From Aedes albopictus (taxonomy: Eukaryota > Arthropoda > Insecta > Diptera > Culicidae), in NCBI RefSeq assembly GCF_035046485.1, contig NC_085138.1:8656823-8720822 (forward strand): a stretch of DNA of 64,000 nucleotides, in the 5' to 3' direction. Position 1 is the first letter of the stretch. Every line of letters begins with the position of its first letter. The position numbers and the translations under genes were made by a program. A model generated the notes under the pieces. The model had not been told where the DNA came from. It was given only the letters and a program-made list of their open reading frames with translations, and searched no databases. This document shows, one piece after another, positions 11,232-22,599 of the stretch.

Positions 11232-12850
11232 ATTAGTAAATGTTCTTAATTAACAATTTAGAATTTACCAAAACAATGAATTAAAGTGCAAATAAAAAAA
11301 ATAAGTGTAAAATTAGCATTAGTAAAAAGCCAACAAAAGTACATTACGCTTAACGGATTCGAACCGGAAAGCCTTATACTATGCCCCAACACTACAATTG
11401 CGATGAACTGGGTGACAGGGCCAAATTTCCATTCAATTTTCTATAGTTGAGTGTTTTCACCCGGGGTAGCGTATAGTGTACTCACTCTCACAAGCCACCG
11501 CTTGAGACGAATGACCTGTCAGTATGAGTAGTGTGGGGATGATTGGGAATGAAATTTGGTTGGGTCGCTCACGAATGGAGTTCTCGGACTTTGTCAGTTC
11601 TTACATCGAGGAACTGAAAACGACCACCGCAGTTATTAATTTTCGGCTGAAAACAGCCACTGAGACTGATACTTAGCAGTCCTGAGGTTTACACAATTGT
11701 ACAGTAGCGAAGTTAAACTATCAATTTCATGTTTCTATAGAAATGCAGCGGTACGACAGCAGGTTATCACGCAGGAAGACCCGGATCAAATCTACAAAGG
11801 AGAGTGTGTAGTTAGGCCATGTTTCACGAAATACAAGAAATTTTGAATCTGATAAGTTCATTTTTGTTTTTACATTCATTTTAAGAAAGTTCCATCAGAC
11901 GCTGCTTAGAAGGCTATCCGACTTCCGTATGTGAACTTTCAAGTTCCTAAAATTACTTAAAAATGACTTGTTGTGTAGCAGATGACCCTTTCATGAACTC
12001 AAGCGAACTTGTGTATATTAGACGCTGCGAAGTCGTGTGCGAAATTCGACTGTGATAATAATGATTTTGGGCCGAGTCTAAATGGGTGCAAATGTCGCAA
12101 TAAATCAGATAAATGAACTTCTTTCGATTAGGCTATTGATAGTAACATGTAACAATTGGACATTCTTCATTTGTAGTAGTGTGTAGCATACGAAATATTA
12201 TGTGCTCTAGGGAGCTCTTGAAAGCTCTTCTTTCTTTATATCTTCATTTCCAAAAAAGATTCTCTTTTTTTTTTGCTCCAAACGTGTTTTAGTTAGAGCG
12301 AAGAAGACTCCGGCAAGAATGATTCGTTTCTTCGAGACGTTCATAGGTGCATATTTTTTTTTCATTCGATTTGCACGCAGAAACTAGGTATCTGTGCGGT
12401 ACTTTAACAGATTACTTAAAAAATTGCATGGTCGGTGGTGAAGTCTGCATAAAACATTGTGTACAATCAGCACCGAAAAGATGTTTGAATACATATAAAC
12501 TGGCGAGCTCATTTCATGTTACTGTTTTGTAATGAAAATTCAATGATTTAACACACTAAAATGAAAAAAAAAATTAAATTGAGTTTATAGATAATATTAC
12601 TGCAGTGTTAGTGCAGCGAAATATATTACTAAAGTTTTTATGTTTGTGAAACATACTTTGTTCACTTCAAGTAACGGCAACAACTCTTTATTCCCAGTTT
12701 CTATGTAGAATTCGTTACGTTCTTAACTTAGGAAAATCTCTGAATGGTTCGTCATTACAGATGTCGACGTGTACCTGTGCATCATTCATATTTCTGATAG
12801 AACGTCGCATTATTTTAAAACAGATTACATCTATCACATCACATACCAAG
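11232..12850. other. Unassigned spacer
   Basis: About 1.6 kb without a supported feature. A GGATTCGAACC word near 11355 looks like a reverse box B but lacks a matching box A at tRNA spacing. Confidence 0.4.
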
Positions 12851-12852
12851 TG

Positions 12853-12985
12853 GATTTCAGGGGTGGACATTACAGAGGTTTCCAGAAAAGATCAAGAGAA
12901 GTTTCAAGGGGTCTCAGGGGTGTTTTAGGAGGTTTTATAGGAATTATAGGATGTTTCAAGGTGTTGCAATAAGTTTCAAGGCAGT
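12853..12985 (+). repeat. Degenerate GTTTCAAGG-type repeat
   Basis: Diverged units around GTTTCAAGGGGTCTC and GTTTTAGGAGG. The complementary form occurs at 15005-15160 just beyond the 12-nt block. Confidence 0.55.
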
Positions 12986-13794
12986 TTAACCCTCAAAAGG
13001 ATAAATAAAGGTCCGTTTTTGGGACCCTGGAGTTCATTGGACCCCAACATATCCCTTTCGGGACGGAGCGCAAAAATGCGAAATCTCCATACAAATGGCT
13101 CAACTTTGGCTCTTCGGAACTCTTAGAGTTCCCACAAAACAACAATTATTGTTCCTCATTTAGAAGAACTGCTTTTTGTCTTTCGATTTCTAGCTTTGAC
13201 TACCTATATGAATAGGAAAATAGAAATGTACGACAGATAAAACTTGTTCATGTTTTATGGTTTTTGTACACCTTTTGTTTAACTTGTTGTGGAAAATATC
13301 ACAGGCAATGTACACAAAAGTATGTTTGCACGTATACTACTTATACTTATACCTACTACTTGCACCCATACATTACTTATAGAATAACTGAGTTAGTAAA
13401 ACAGTTTACATCACAATTGTGCTGGTTCATCACGAAAGAGATATATTATCGCGTAACTTATGATCCTTACTTTTTAAAAGGGTGATATTTTCAGCAAAAA
13501 TGTAAGAGAAGTCAAGGTCTATCTAAACTTCGGGGAACTTCCGATAGGTGACGCTAGATAGCATTTCAAAATGCCCTTACTCAATAGGATGAAACGTACC
13601 TAAGCAAGCGGATAAGACATGCATTACATTAGGTTAAATCGCACTTCTGTAGATGGGTATATGTCCATCGGCTTCTAAAATTGTTAAATTTTGCGTTACG
13701 TAAGTATTAATTGCATAAACCCAAAGAGACATCACAGACAAACAGGTGTAACAGAATTAACATCTCATATATCGTAAGATTCTGATTATTGATA
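12986..13794. other. Unassigned spacer
   Basis: About 800 bases. It includes a TATAC/TACT-rich low-complexity patch at 13320-13390. No gene seen. Confidence 0.4.
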
Positions 13795-14075
13795 GAGTTG
13801 GTTCTTCTTCTTATTCTTTATGGTTCTACGTCCCCACTGGAAATTGGCCTGCCTCGCTTCAACTTAGTGTTCTTTGAGCACTTCCACAGTTATTAATTGA
13901 AGGGCTTTCTTTGCCTGCCATTGCATGAATTTGTATATTGTGAGACAAGCACAATGATACACTATGCCCAGGGAGTGGAGAAAATTGCCGAAACGGGAAT
14001 CGAACCCGCCGTCTCCGGATTGGCGTTCCATAGCCAATGTCTTCGGTAAAGTCTACAGACTTGCGCAGACGTGGT
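13795..14075 (-). mobile_element. tRNA-derived SINE (second type)
   Basis: On the minus strand a tRNA-like head (GGCGGGTTCGATTCCCG, box B near 13996-14007) is followed by a body with GTGCTCAAAGAACACTAAG and AGGCAGGCCAATTTCCAGTG and then a GAA-rich tail (13800-13815). The anticodon-arm region does not fold as a functional tRNA. Opposing 62-codon frames here are by-products. Confidence 0.7.
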
Positions 14076-14169
14076 TAAGTAAATGCAATTGCTTTTTTTT
14101 AGTGAATTTAAGGCATACCAAAAGAATATCCCGTCACATAACCCAGACATGATGGTGCAAGTTATTATT

Positions 14170-15004
14170 CAAAATGTATATCTTAGAAGATTCTCGGGAG
14201 GAATTTCTGGAGGAAACCCAGCAGAAATTCCTACCGGGTTTCCAGGAAGAACTCCTGGAGGAATCCTGGAAGGAATTCCTCAAGGAATTCTTGAAGTTTT
14301 TCTGTCGGGATTCCAGGAAGAACTCCTGGAGAAATTCTGTAAGGAATTCCTCAAGGAATCTTGAAAAGAAATCCTAGAGAAATCCAGGGAAAAATTCCTG
14401 GAAGAATCCCAGGAGGAAATCCTGGAGGAATCCCGTTAAAAATTTCTGGAGGAAGGCCGGGATAAATTACTGGAGGAATTCCGGGAAAATAACCTAGAGA
14501 AATCCCGGGAGGAATCGCTAGAGCAATTCCCCAGGAGGAATGTCTGAAGGAATTTCTGGAGCAATCGTAGGAAGAATGCCTAGAGCAATCCCAGGAAGAA
14601 TTGTAGGAGGAATTTCTGAAGAAATCCTGGGATGAATTCCTGAAGGGATTCCGGGAGGATTTTCAGAAGGGAGCCCGGAAGGAATCCCGAAAGGACATCC
14701 TGTAGAAATCCCAGGAAAAAAATCTGTGGGAATCAAGGTAGAAATTACCTGGAGGAATCCTATCTCGTAATTAATTCCCAGAAGCAATTCATGGAGAAAT
14801 CCCGAGAGGAATCTTGGGAGAAATTCCGGGAAGAATTTCTGGAATAATGCTGGGAGGTATTCCTGGAGAGATTGCGGGAGGACTTCCTAGAGGAATTCTT
14901 GGAAAAATCCGGGAAGAATTCCAAGAGGAATTTCTGGAGGATTCCTAGAGGAATCCCGAGAGGAATTCCTGAAGGAATCCTAGGATGAATTTATGGAGGG
15001 ATCT
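14170..15004 (-). repeat. Degenerate 12-nt repeat block 4
   Basis: Repeated units such as AGGAATTCCTGGAGGAATCC in the orientation of block 1. They are well preserved near 14200-14500. The open frames at 14083-14377 (forward) and 14518-14787 (reverse, IPPG-rich) are readings of the repeat. Confidence 0.9.
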
Positions 15005-15160
15005 AAAAACCCCTAGAAACCTCTTAAAATTTTCCGAAACCCCTTGAATCGCTCCTGAAATTCTATGAAAACCCCTTATATCCTCGACGACGCCCTCGAA
15101 ACCCTTTAGAAACTCCCTGAAATCGTTCTGAAAGCCTCATGAAACATCCCTTAGCCCCTT
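15005..15160 (-). repeat. Degenerate repeat, inverted companion of 12853-12985
   Basis: Units around GAAACCCCTTGAA and GAAACTCCCTGAAA are the complement of the GTTTCAAGG type at 12853. Confidence 0.5.
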
Positions 15161-15344
15161 TGATATACATTTTTGGAAATTCATATTTTTTTTATTAAGA
15201 CAACTCAGAAGAACCAAATAACGGTTTGTGTTGGTTGGAACTTTGATCGATTTGATCGATCATCACCAGTGCGTAACAAATTGACCAACTTTTCAGCGCT
15301 TGTTGAGGCACAACAAAAAAAAATAATCAAAAAAGAAAATAAAA

Positions 15345-15567
15345 ATCCTACTTTGAATGAGTGTAATCAGTTTACCTTTTAATTCCCCTCTGTTTTGCTT
15401 ATTCTTTCACAGATACCGTATTTCGACTACCACTTGTAATCTTCCTCAGTGTCACTTATTTGAGGAAGATTACAAGTGGTAGTCGAAATACTCGTATATC
15501 TCAAAAGATAAGCAAAAGAGGGCGAAATTAAAAGGTGAAAAACTGGTTACACTCATTGAAAAAGGGT
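15345..15567. mobile_element. Long-hairpin MITE (~100-bp arms)
   Basis: The arms 15345-15446 and 15461-15567 are inverted copies around a loop of about 14 bases. Adjacent to the loop they are perfect (GACTACCACTTGTAATCTTC and its complement). The outer arms share GAATGAGTGTAA and AATTAAAAGGT-like blocks with a few mismatches and indels. Confidence 0.75.
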
Positions 15568-18181
15568 ATTCTGCTTAGAGGGTTCGAAAAGTCGGTACAA
15601 AATAAAAATCCCACAAAAAACATTGACAGTTCCAGAAACAATACCTTAAATAATTTTTAATTTGGTCTAGGTAGATACTTATATTTTCTGACAGTATTAT
15701 TAAAATTTGGCTATGATTTAAGATTTTTTTTTGTTCAGTCATGTATTTTATTTCGCGGAGTCATAAATGAAATTCAGCATGTAAATAAGATAAATTTGGA
15801 ACCAAAAGCAACTATTTGAATAATCGACATCACATTTAACTAGCCCATCGCCATCGCGCTAGCTCTAAGATTCATGATGCAAAGTGATTTCAAAATTGCT
15901 ACTCAAAATTTCCCCAGTGGCCAAATAGCTCCTAATTGCAATAAGTAGGACGTGCAGAGTTATTAAAGGCCTGAATTAAATGCAAATTGTTTCATTAGTG
16001 AACGCACGAAGCGCATATTGTCTGTCGTTCAAAGTCACCATTTACGGTAACACGGTATGTTGTAACCTAGGTTAGTAATCAAGGTCGCGCGGCTTAAAGT
16101 GTTTCAAATCTCCATTAGGAGGAGTACAATGCATACCGTCGCAGTACAAAGGAGATTTTTCACCCGCCGCCGCCGTCATTGGGCGATGATTTCTTTTAAC
16201 CCACATGCCGTCACCTCAGCCAGTCAAATGTCAATAAAGCCAACCAAGCAAACCAAAGTCTCAGCAGTCAGTCCAACCAAGCTATAGGTATCTGGGTAAG
16301 TAGCTGCGGGGTTGATGATCACTTATTATTTCGGTGCAACTCACTCGACATCAGTCACCTTTGTAGCCTCCCTCGGAGCGATGATCGGCCGACCGGCCTC
16401 TCTACTGTCTCTACTAATTGCTTTTGGGCAATTTGGGTCGGCACTTGATGACAAACGTCTTTGAGATTTGAATATTCCCCGTTAAGGTGCTCTATTCATC
16501 AAAACGTAACCGTTTCGATGCATTTTTTGCTTCTCAGGAGCTGGTACTGTGCGACAACATCTTGTGCAATACTAACAAAAAAAAGAGTAATCGGTATTTT
16601 TTTTGGACCAGAGGGTTTCACACTGGTCACAAATTTGGTAATTCAGCACTCATAGAGGTGACAAATCAAGAGTTCAAACATGTCTAGCCGAATTGGCAAA
16701 TGCACAGCACTATTATGTTGAAAGTGGCTGTGTTGATTTTTAAGATAACAATTGTTTTGTGAGATAAATATAATTCATAATATTTTCATAATCATATATG
16801 TAAATCATAATATTTTTGGTTGAAATACGAAGGAAACGACCCAAGTAACAATGACAGCTGAATAACAGCTTATTCAGCCAAAATTTTTATTATCTAGCAA
16901 GAGCGGTTTATTCAGCCATTGTACAGCAATAATGTTTGTTGGGGACTACATCTTGGTATAGAAACAAGAAGAATAATGATTTAGTTCATTTTGATCAGGT
17001 TATTAGCGAAAAAGGGAGTCAGCGAAGAGAAATCGATGAAGACAGTTGAGCCCTAATGAAAAATCATTGTCGAATATGACCATTTTCATGAGCTTGATTT
17101 GATCTACTTGCAGGCATGCAAAGCTGAACATTCTACTCGATGTTTCCTCATTCGAAGTAAACGTTGAGTAACATGTTCTTCGTGATACGATTGATGCTTT
17201 TTTCAGATTTCTGCTCTAGAAAATGCGAAGCAAAATCAGTCTTAATTCAGTCGACCAAAAGCTGATTCGGTCTGTTCACAGTTTGGGAACCGCTGCTCAT
17301 GACAATTATTGGAAGGTACTCGCCCAAAGGAGAGCAGCCACCACAGTTTAGCAGTTCGGATCGATGATGGGTTCAATTAACTTTTCGAAGGTTCGCGTGA
17401 AGTGTTGCCTCAGGCAGGGAAGGTCTTATTAGGTACTGTTGCCATTGCTTGGGTAGAAATTTCTGCTTGAAATCCAGAGGGGCAACCAGGCAGGGGCTGG
17501 CAGCCTCGTTCAAAGTTGTTCGCTCATTCATACAACAGTAGGAGGAAACAAATTACCTTCCAATCAGCTGTTGCGTTCGTTGTGCGAAGGTCAGCTTTCT
17601 GGTTTTACTACACAATCCGATCGGCGCCGGTGCTGCGCTGGTTGGATGGGGCCTAATAAAAGCTCGACAATCGGGTAGTGCCCCGCTGTTGATCAGGTAC
17701 CATTAAACTGGTCGGTGCGTGCGGTTGCACGATTGATTTATTTATGCTGCTTATGGTCGATCCATTACTAAATATACAAATTCCGCCGGCGTTTGCGTTA
17801 GTTTGAGAACTGGTACAACAGTGAAGAAAACCACAACCAGGTCATAAAAAACATATCCGATTGTGTTGCAGTTTCTGTTTGCTAGAACGAAGAATTGCGG
17901 AATAGCAGTTCGGTTCCGTTTCTAACAGTCAATGTGCCTATTGCCTAGGAAAACATCGCTATTCAAAATCTCATAATTTTGAAATTATTCGGATTGATAC
18001 AATGACCGGCAGAAGAAAAAAATGTAATAACTACAGGTTTTAGTGAAGAAGTATTTGCAAAATTACAAAACCTTTCGATGAATACACTTTATTCAACAAT
18101 AAGTTTTACAATCATGAAAATGCTTTGACATTCATGTGCTCAATGAATGAATTCATATTTGAATTATGAAAAGAAATACAC
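15568..18181. other. Unassigned, mostly non-repetitive region
   Basis: About 2.6 kb without a supportable gene. A short palindromic patch, AGCTGAATAACAGCTTATTCAGC-like, lies near 16857-16880. GC content rises at 17470-17800. Open frames are under 67 codons. Confidence 0.4.
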
Positions 18182-18258
18182 GTACTCCGGTGGGAATCGA
18201 ACCCACGATTCCCAATTTGCTAGACGAGTGCTTCTATTCTTTTAAGCTACGGAGCCAC
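18182..18258 (-). pseudogene. tRNA-like sequence (tRNA pseudogene or SINE head)
   Basis: Read on the minus strand: GGCTCCGTAGCTTAA (box A-like), an AGC trinucleotide in the anticodon-loop position, and GTGGGTTCGATTCCCACC (a perfect T-arm with box B). The acceptor halves GGCTCCG and CGGAGTA pair at six of seven positions. The anticodon stem does not close, so a functional tRNA-Ala is unlikely. Confidence 0.5.
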
Positions 18259-18333
18259 TTGACTATCCTCATCCCTGTAGGCGTGAAACTGAACTCGATT
18301 CGACAATCACTACACGATTGGCCAAACTCGATG

Positions 18334-20174
18334 TTAACCCTCTAATACCCAACCCCGCCTTTAGACGGGGTATAGTTTGAGCATTTTTGTAATTTTTGTT
18401 TCGTGGGGAATCTAAATTTTTATAATTTTGGCTGATATTTAGGACTGTTTTGTATATCTCAAAATGGGTTTTGGTGTATTTTGAAGTGTATTTACATTTT
18501 TTTAAATCATTGAAAAATTGATGTTTCATTCACCTTTTAGAAATCATTGTTTATTTTGTATTCAATCGCTACAATGAACATACACTCCCGTTCAAAAGTT
18601 TGGGGTCACCCCCTCAAAAACATGTCATTTTTTTAGGCCCATATCTCCGCCAATTTGCGTCCGATTTCAAAACCCTAGGTTTCATTCAAAAAATAATAAG
18701 TCAAAGAAACTTTGAACATGATTTAAAAGAAACTTTTTCAAAAAATTTTGTATGTAAACTTAACCCAAAGTTGTCAAATTTTCTAAAAAATGAATATAAA
18801 CTTACGGCAGTGTCGCTGGAAATTAGGTCGACCAAATTTTAAGATGAGAGCGGTAATATGACCCATTTTTAATTAGCTTTCAACTGCTTTTTACAGAACT
18901 TAGCTAAAAAATCTAGAAAAAAAAGTTATTAGGTAAATTAATCCTTGATGTCATCGACCAAAAGTTTGGGGTCACCCCTCAATATGATGTATCGGCCAAA
19001 AGTTTGGGGTCACTATCGTAAAACATGGAAAAGTGATTTGGTGATATCTTCGTCATCTATAGTTCAATTTTAATTAATTTTGGCTCATTTCAAAGATAAT
19101 TAACTAAATTTACGTTTGATGTCTTTAACTTAACGTATTTAACGATTTTTGTATATAAAAATATTATGTAAAGTTAGCACATTTCACCACGCTTCAAAAA
19201 ATGAGGCAACTTTACGTTAAGTTTTACTATGTAAATTTCAACAAATATGTGTGGTTCAATGTCTATGCAGTAAGTATCATTCATTTTGTTTCAAATAAGC
19301 CAAGAAGAATTAAAATTGAATGAAAGATGACAAAGATATCAACAAATCACTTTTCCATGTTTTACGATAGTGACCCCAAACTTTTGACCGATACATCATT
19401 TTGAGGGGTGACCCCAAACTTTTGGTCGATGACATCAAGGATTAATTTACTTAATAACTTTTTTTCTAGATTTTTTGCTAAGTTCTGTAAAAAGCACTTG
19501 AAAGCTAATAGAAAATGGGTTATATTACCGCTCTCATCTTAAAAATTGGTCGACCCAATTTCCAGCGACACTGCCGTAAGTTTATATTCATTTTTTAGAA
19601 AATTTGGCAACTTTGGGTTAAGTTTACATACAAAATTTTTTGAAACAGTTTCTTTTAAATCATGTTCAAAGTTTCTTTGACTTATTATCTTTTGAATGAA
19701 ACCTAGGGTTTTGAAATCGGACGCAAATTGGCGGAGATATGGGCCTAAAAAAATGACATGTTTTTGAGGGGGTGACCCCAAACTTTTGAACGGGAGTGTA
19801 TTTTAAATTTTTCCCAAATCATTCTACCCTAGTTTAATAGTTCAAGGGAATCAAATACACTCTAAAATTATTTTTCTTAAAATTACACGAAAAATAAAAT
19901 TTTCTATGAAAAAAATTTAAATTTAAAATATTTTAACAATTATCATAAAATCTCAAAATGTTTTTATCTCAAAAAATCGGTATCCCAAATAGGCTTCCAG
20001 GAAAAATATAAAAGTGTGGGGATGTTCAAGAATAAAAATTAGAAAAATCAAAAACTGAAATTCACGAAATCGAGAATTAAAAAGAATCATTTTCCAAAAC
20101 ATGTTTAAATCGATTTTAGATGACGAAAAATGATATTTAGATCAAAATCAAAAAATTGGGTATTAGAGGGTTAA
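18334..20174. mobile_element. TTAA-flanked transposon (outer element), piggyBac-like MITE
   Basis: Perfect terminal inverted repeats CCCTCTAATACCCAA start right after TTAA (18334-18337) and end right before TTAA (20171-20174). TTAA duplication with a CCCT-starting terminus is the piggyBac superfamily signature. The element's own DNA is AT-rich and non-coding (18338-18580 and 19801-20170). The middle is a separate TA-flanked insertion. Confidence 0.8.
18581..19800. mobile_element. Nested Tc1/mariner-type foldback element with ~0.5-kb arms
   Basis: TA at both ends encloses CACTCCCGTTCAAAAG...CTTTTGAACGGGAGTG. The arms run to about 19090 and from about 19300, near-identical in inverted orientation. 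The word AAAAGTTTGGGGTCAC occurs three times per arm (near 18594, 18960, 19000 and the mirror positions near 19370, 19408, 19775), like multiple transposase binding sites. Mirrored 80-codon frames (18600-18842 and 19539-19781) are the same arm sequence read twice and differ at a few residues. No transposase is present. Confidence 0.85.
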
Positions 20175-20259
20175 CAGTAATTGTTTCCGTATTGTTTCCG
20201 TAACTAGACTATAATTTGAATCTGTAAATGTAAATGTAAATGTGGTGACATGTTACATC

Positions 20260-22585
20260 ACTGAACTTCTATAAGAATCATTGACTTTTTTCTGTACAAT
20301 GATTGTTTATTTGCTTCGTGTTTCTGAAGGAATAAAAAAGAGGCAATTCTGCAAGAACGCAACTGAAAAAGTATCATCAAACCCACTTCAAGTTCACATA
20401 TACTGGTCTCGGTCCTGGGCCAATCGTTCCAGTCGCCCTGAACGTTTAGACTTAGAGTCCTTATCCTTAGGTCCTCCTCAACTGCAATAAGCCAACGATG
20501 CGCAGCCATCCACGAAGCCGACGACCCTTTCCTGGTTCTCTGCTGAATATCATTTTAACTTGTCGTTCCTCCGGCATATGAGCTACGTGCTCAGCCCACC
20601 ACAGCCTGCCGTGTCTTATTCGCTTCACTATATCCATCTCTTTATATACTTGGTACAACTCGAAGTTCATGCGACGCCGACAAATGACACCCTCTAATCT
20701 ACCACCGAGTATTGTTCGCAGCACTTTACGTTCGAAGACTCCAAAGGAGAGATCAACTTCTTTCAACGTCCACGTTTCATGACCGTATGAAGCAACCGAA
20801 TCAGAGTCTTGTCTTCAACGCGAGTTTTGTCTTCGTTTGCAGCCATTATCGCAAGTCACTAGAGTACAAAGATAAACAAATTCGTCCACAACATCTAACT
20901 TTTCACCATCTAGCACTTGCAATCATGTACTTGGTCTTAATGCTGTTAATCATCAGCCCAATCATCACAGTCTCCCTCTTGAAAGGTATGAACGCCTCTT
21001 CCACAATCCGACGGTCGATCCCGATGATGTCGATATCGTTCGCGAGGCCCAGGAGCATATGCGATCGCGTGACAATGGTTGCGCTCCTCTGCACGCCAGC
21101 TCTCCTTATCGCTCCTTCCAGTGTTATGTTGAATGTTGAACAGCAAGTTCGAAAGAGCATCGCCCTGCTTCAGTCCATCTAAGCTTACGAATGATGACGA
21201 AACTTCATCCGCAACCTGTACACTTGATTTCGAATCGTCAAGCGTCACACGAATCAGTCTAATCAGCTTCGCCGAAAAACCATGTACGATCATTATCTGC
21301 CATAACTCCTTTCTCTTCACTGAAACGTACGCCGCCTTGACATCAATAAACAAATGATGAGTCTGCAAGTTGCACTCCTGAAATTTATCGAGAATCTGCC
21401 CGCAGAGTGAACATCTGATTCGTTTTTGATCGACCCTCACGAAAACCCGCCTGGTATTCGCTGATGAAGGACTCCTCAGCCTGTGAAACAGAACTCCGGA
21501 CAAAGCTGTACGCTGAGTTGTCCCTCTGTAATTCGCGTATTCCACTCAATGCCCTTTCTTGTATAGAGGGCAAATGAGACCATCGAACCAACTAGCAGGC
21601 AGTTCTTCCTTCCTTGAGAAACTCGACCGGGAGTTCGTCCTTCCCAGCAGCCTTGTTGTTCTTCAGTCCTCTAATGGCTGCCTTGACTTCGTCTAGCGTT
21701 GGAGGTTCCACAGCTTGTCCGTCGTCGTCGATTCGAATTCTGTCTGTTGCTCTTCCATACCCACTGTTCAACAATACCTCGAAGTGCTTTTTTTCATCTG
21801 GCAGCCACCATTGTTTTGTTTGTCTGCAAGTTTCCATCACGGTCATTGCACATGACGGGAGAAGGCGCTGTTTTTCTCCGCACACCATTGACAGTTTCGT
21901 AAACTCTCCGCATATTATTATGTTCCATACTCATACTTCTTCACTGGGAAAAAAATCTTCATTCCTTCTATGTGTCCGGGACATGGATTTTTGCAATGGG
22001 GGTAAACAAATGTTTTCCATTAGTGCGACTCATACTTTTGATGAGGCACCATACAGCAGCGACTCATACAATTTAGAGCACATACTATTCATGCGCTAAT
22101 TTGCCTGCGTAATCGGGTATTGGTTGCATACACTTTGGAAGTGGTTTGGCACATGGATATTTGCCATTAAGTATGAGGCAATTTTCCTGAGTGTTGCTTT
22201 CCTATTCGTTCCCTGCTCTGCCGGGTCCCCGACAGCAGCATCCGGCTTTTGGCAACATTCTTCTTGTCCGTTCCTATATCGTCTTTGATCAGTGCCTAAC
22301 ATCTCCCGTGCTGCCGTACTCATCGCTCCGTAGATAGACTCCCACAGAGTGTTGAGATTATCGTTCTCGTTAATTTCACTTATCCGCTCGTCCAGCTTTC
22401 GGTGATAGTCAGCTACCGCGCTATCTGCTGAAAACGGCTGGATGTTGAAACGCATCGATCGCTGGTTCCTACTAACTACGAGATAGTGATCTGAGTCGAT
22501 GTTGGGACCCCTAATGACGTCCGACGTGCGGCTGTTCGGGCCCGAATGAAGTTCTTTTCTCGATCAGCCTAGATAGCTGTGTAGT
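20260..22585 (-). pseudogene. RTE-type LINE remnant (endonuclease end, RT, C-terminal domain)
   Basis: A 5'-truncated non-LTR retrotransposon read right to left. The end of the endonuclease is visible near 22490-22580 (SDHYLV word), then the linker (22096-22455), the RT start with LKNNKAAGKDELP (near 21640), a FIDVKAAY block (near 21320), GLKQGDALSN (near 21160) and the catalytic block as LLGLANDIDIIG (near 21020-21055), where the first D of the usual ADD has become N. The C-terminal region with VLRTILGG and LWWAEHVAHMP lies at 20467-20766. Frames change several times and extra DNA seems to sit at about 21930-22200, so it is dead. RTE placement follows from the endonuclease-RT organisation and C-terminal motifs. 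Confidence 0.85.
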
Positions 22586-22599
22586 GTCGGTAGCGATTG

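Noticed and set aside
11340..11420. tRNA on the minus strand near GGATTCGAACCGG
   Set aside because: Only a box B-like word; no box A at the right distance and no cloverleaf.
18182..18258. Functional tRNA-Ala(AGC) gene
   Set aside because: The T-arm is perfect, but the anticodon stem is unpaired, so I call it tRNA-derived only.
18600..19781. Conserved 80-residue protein present twice
   Set aside because: The two frames are the same arm of a foldback element read in both orientations; no transposase motif and no independent evidence of coding.
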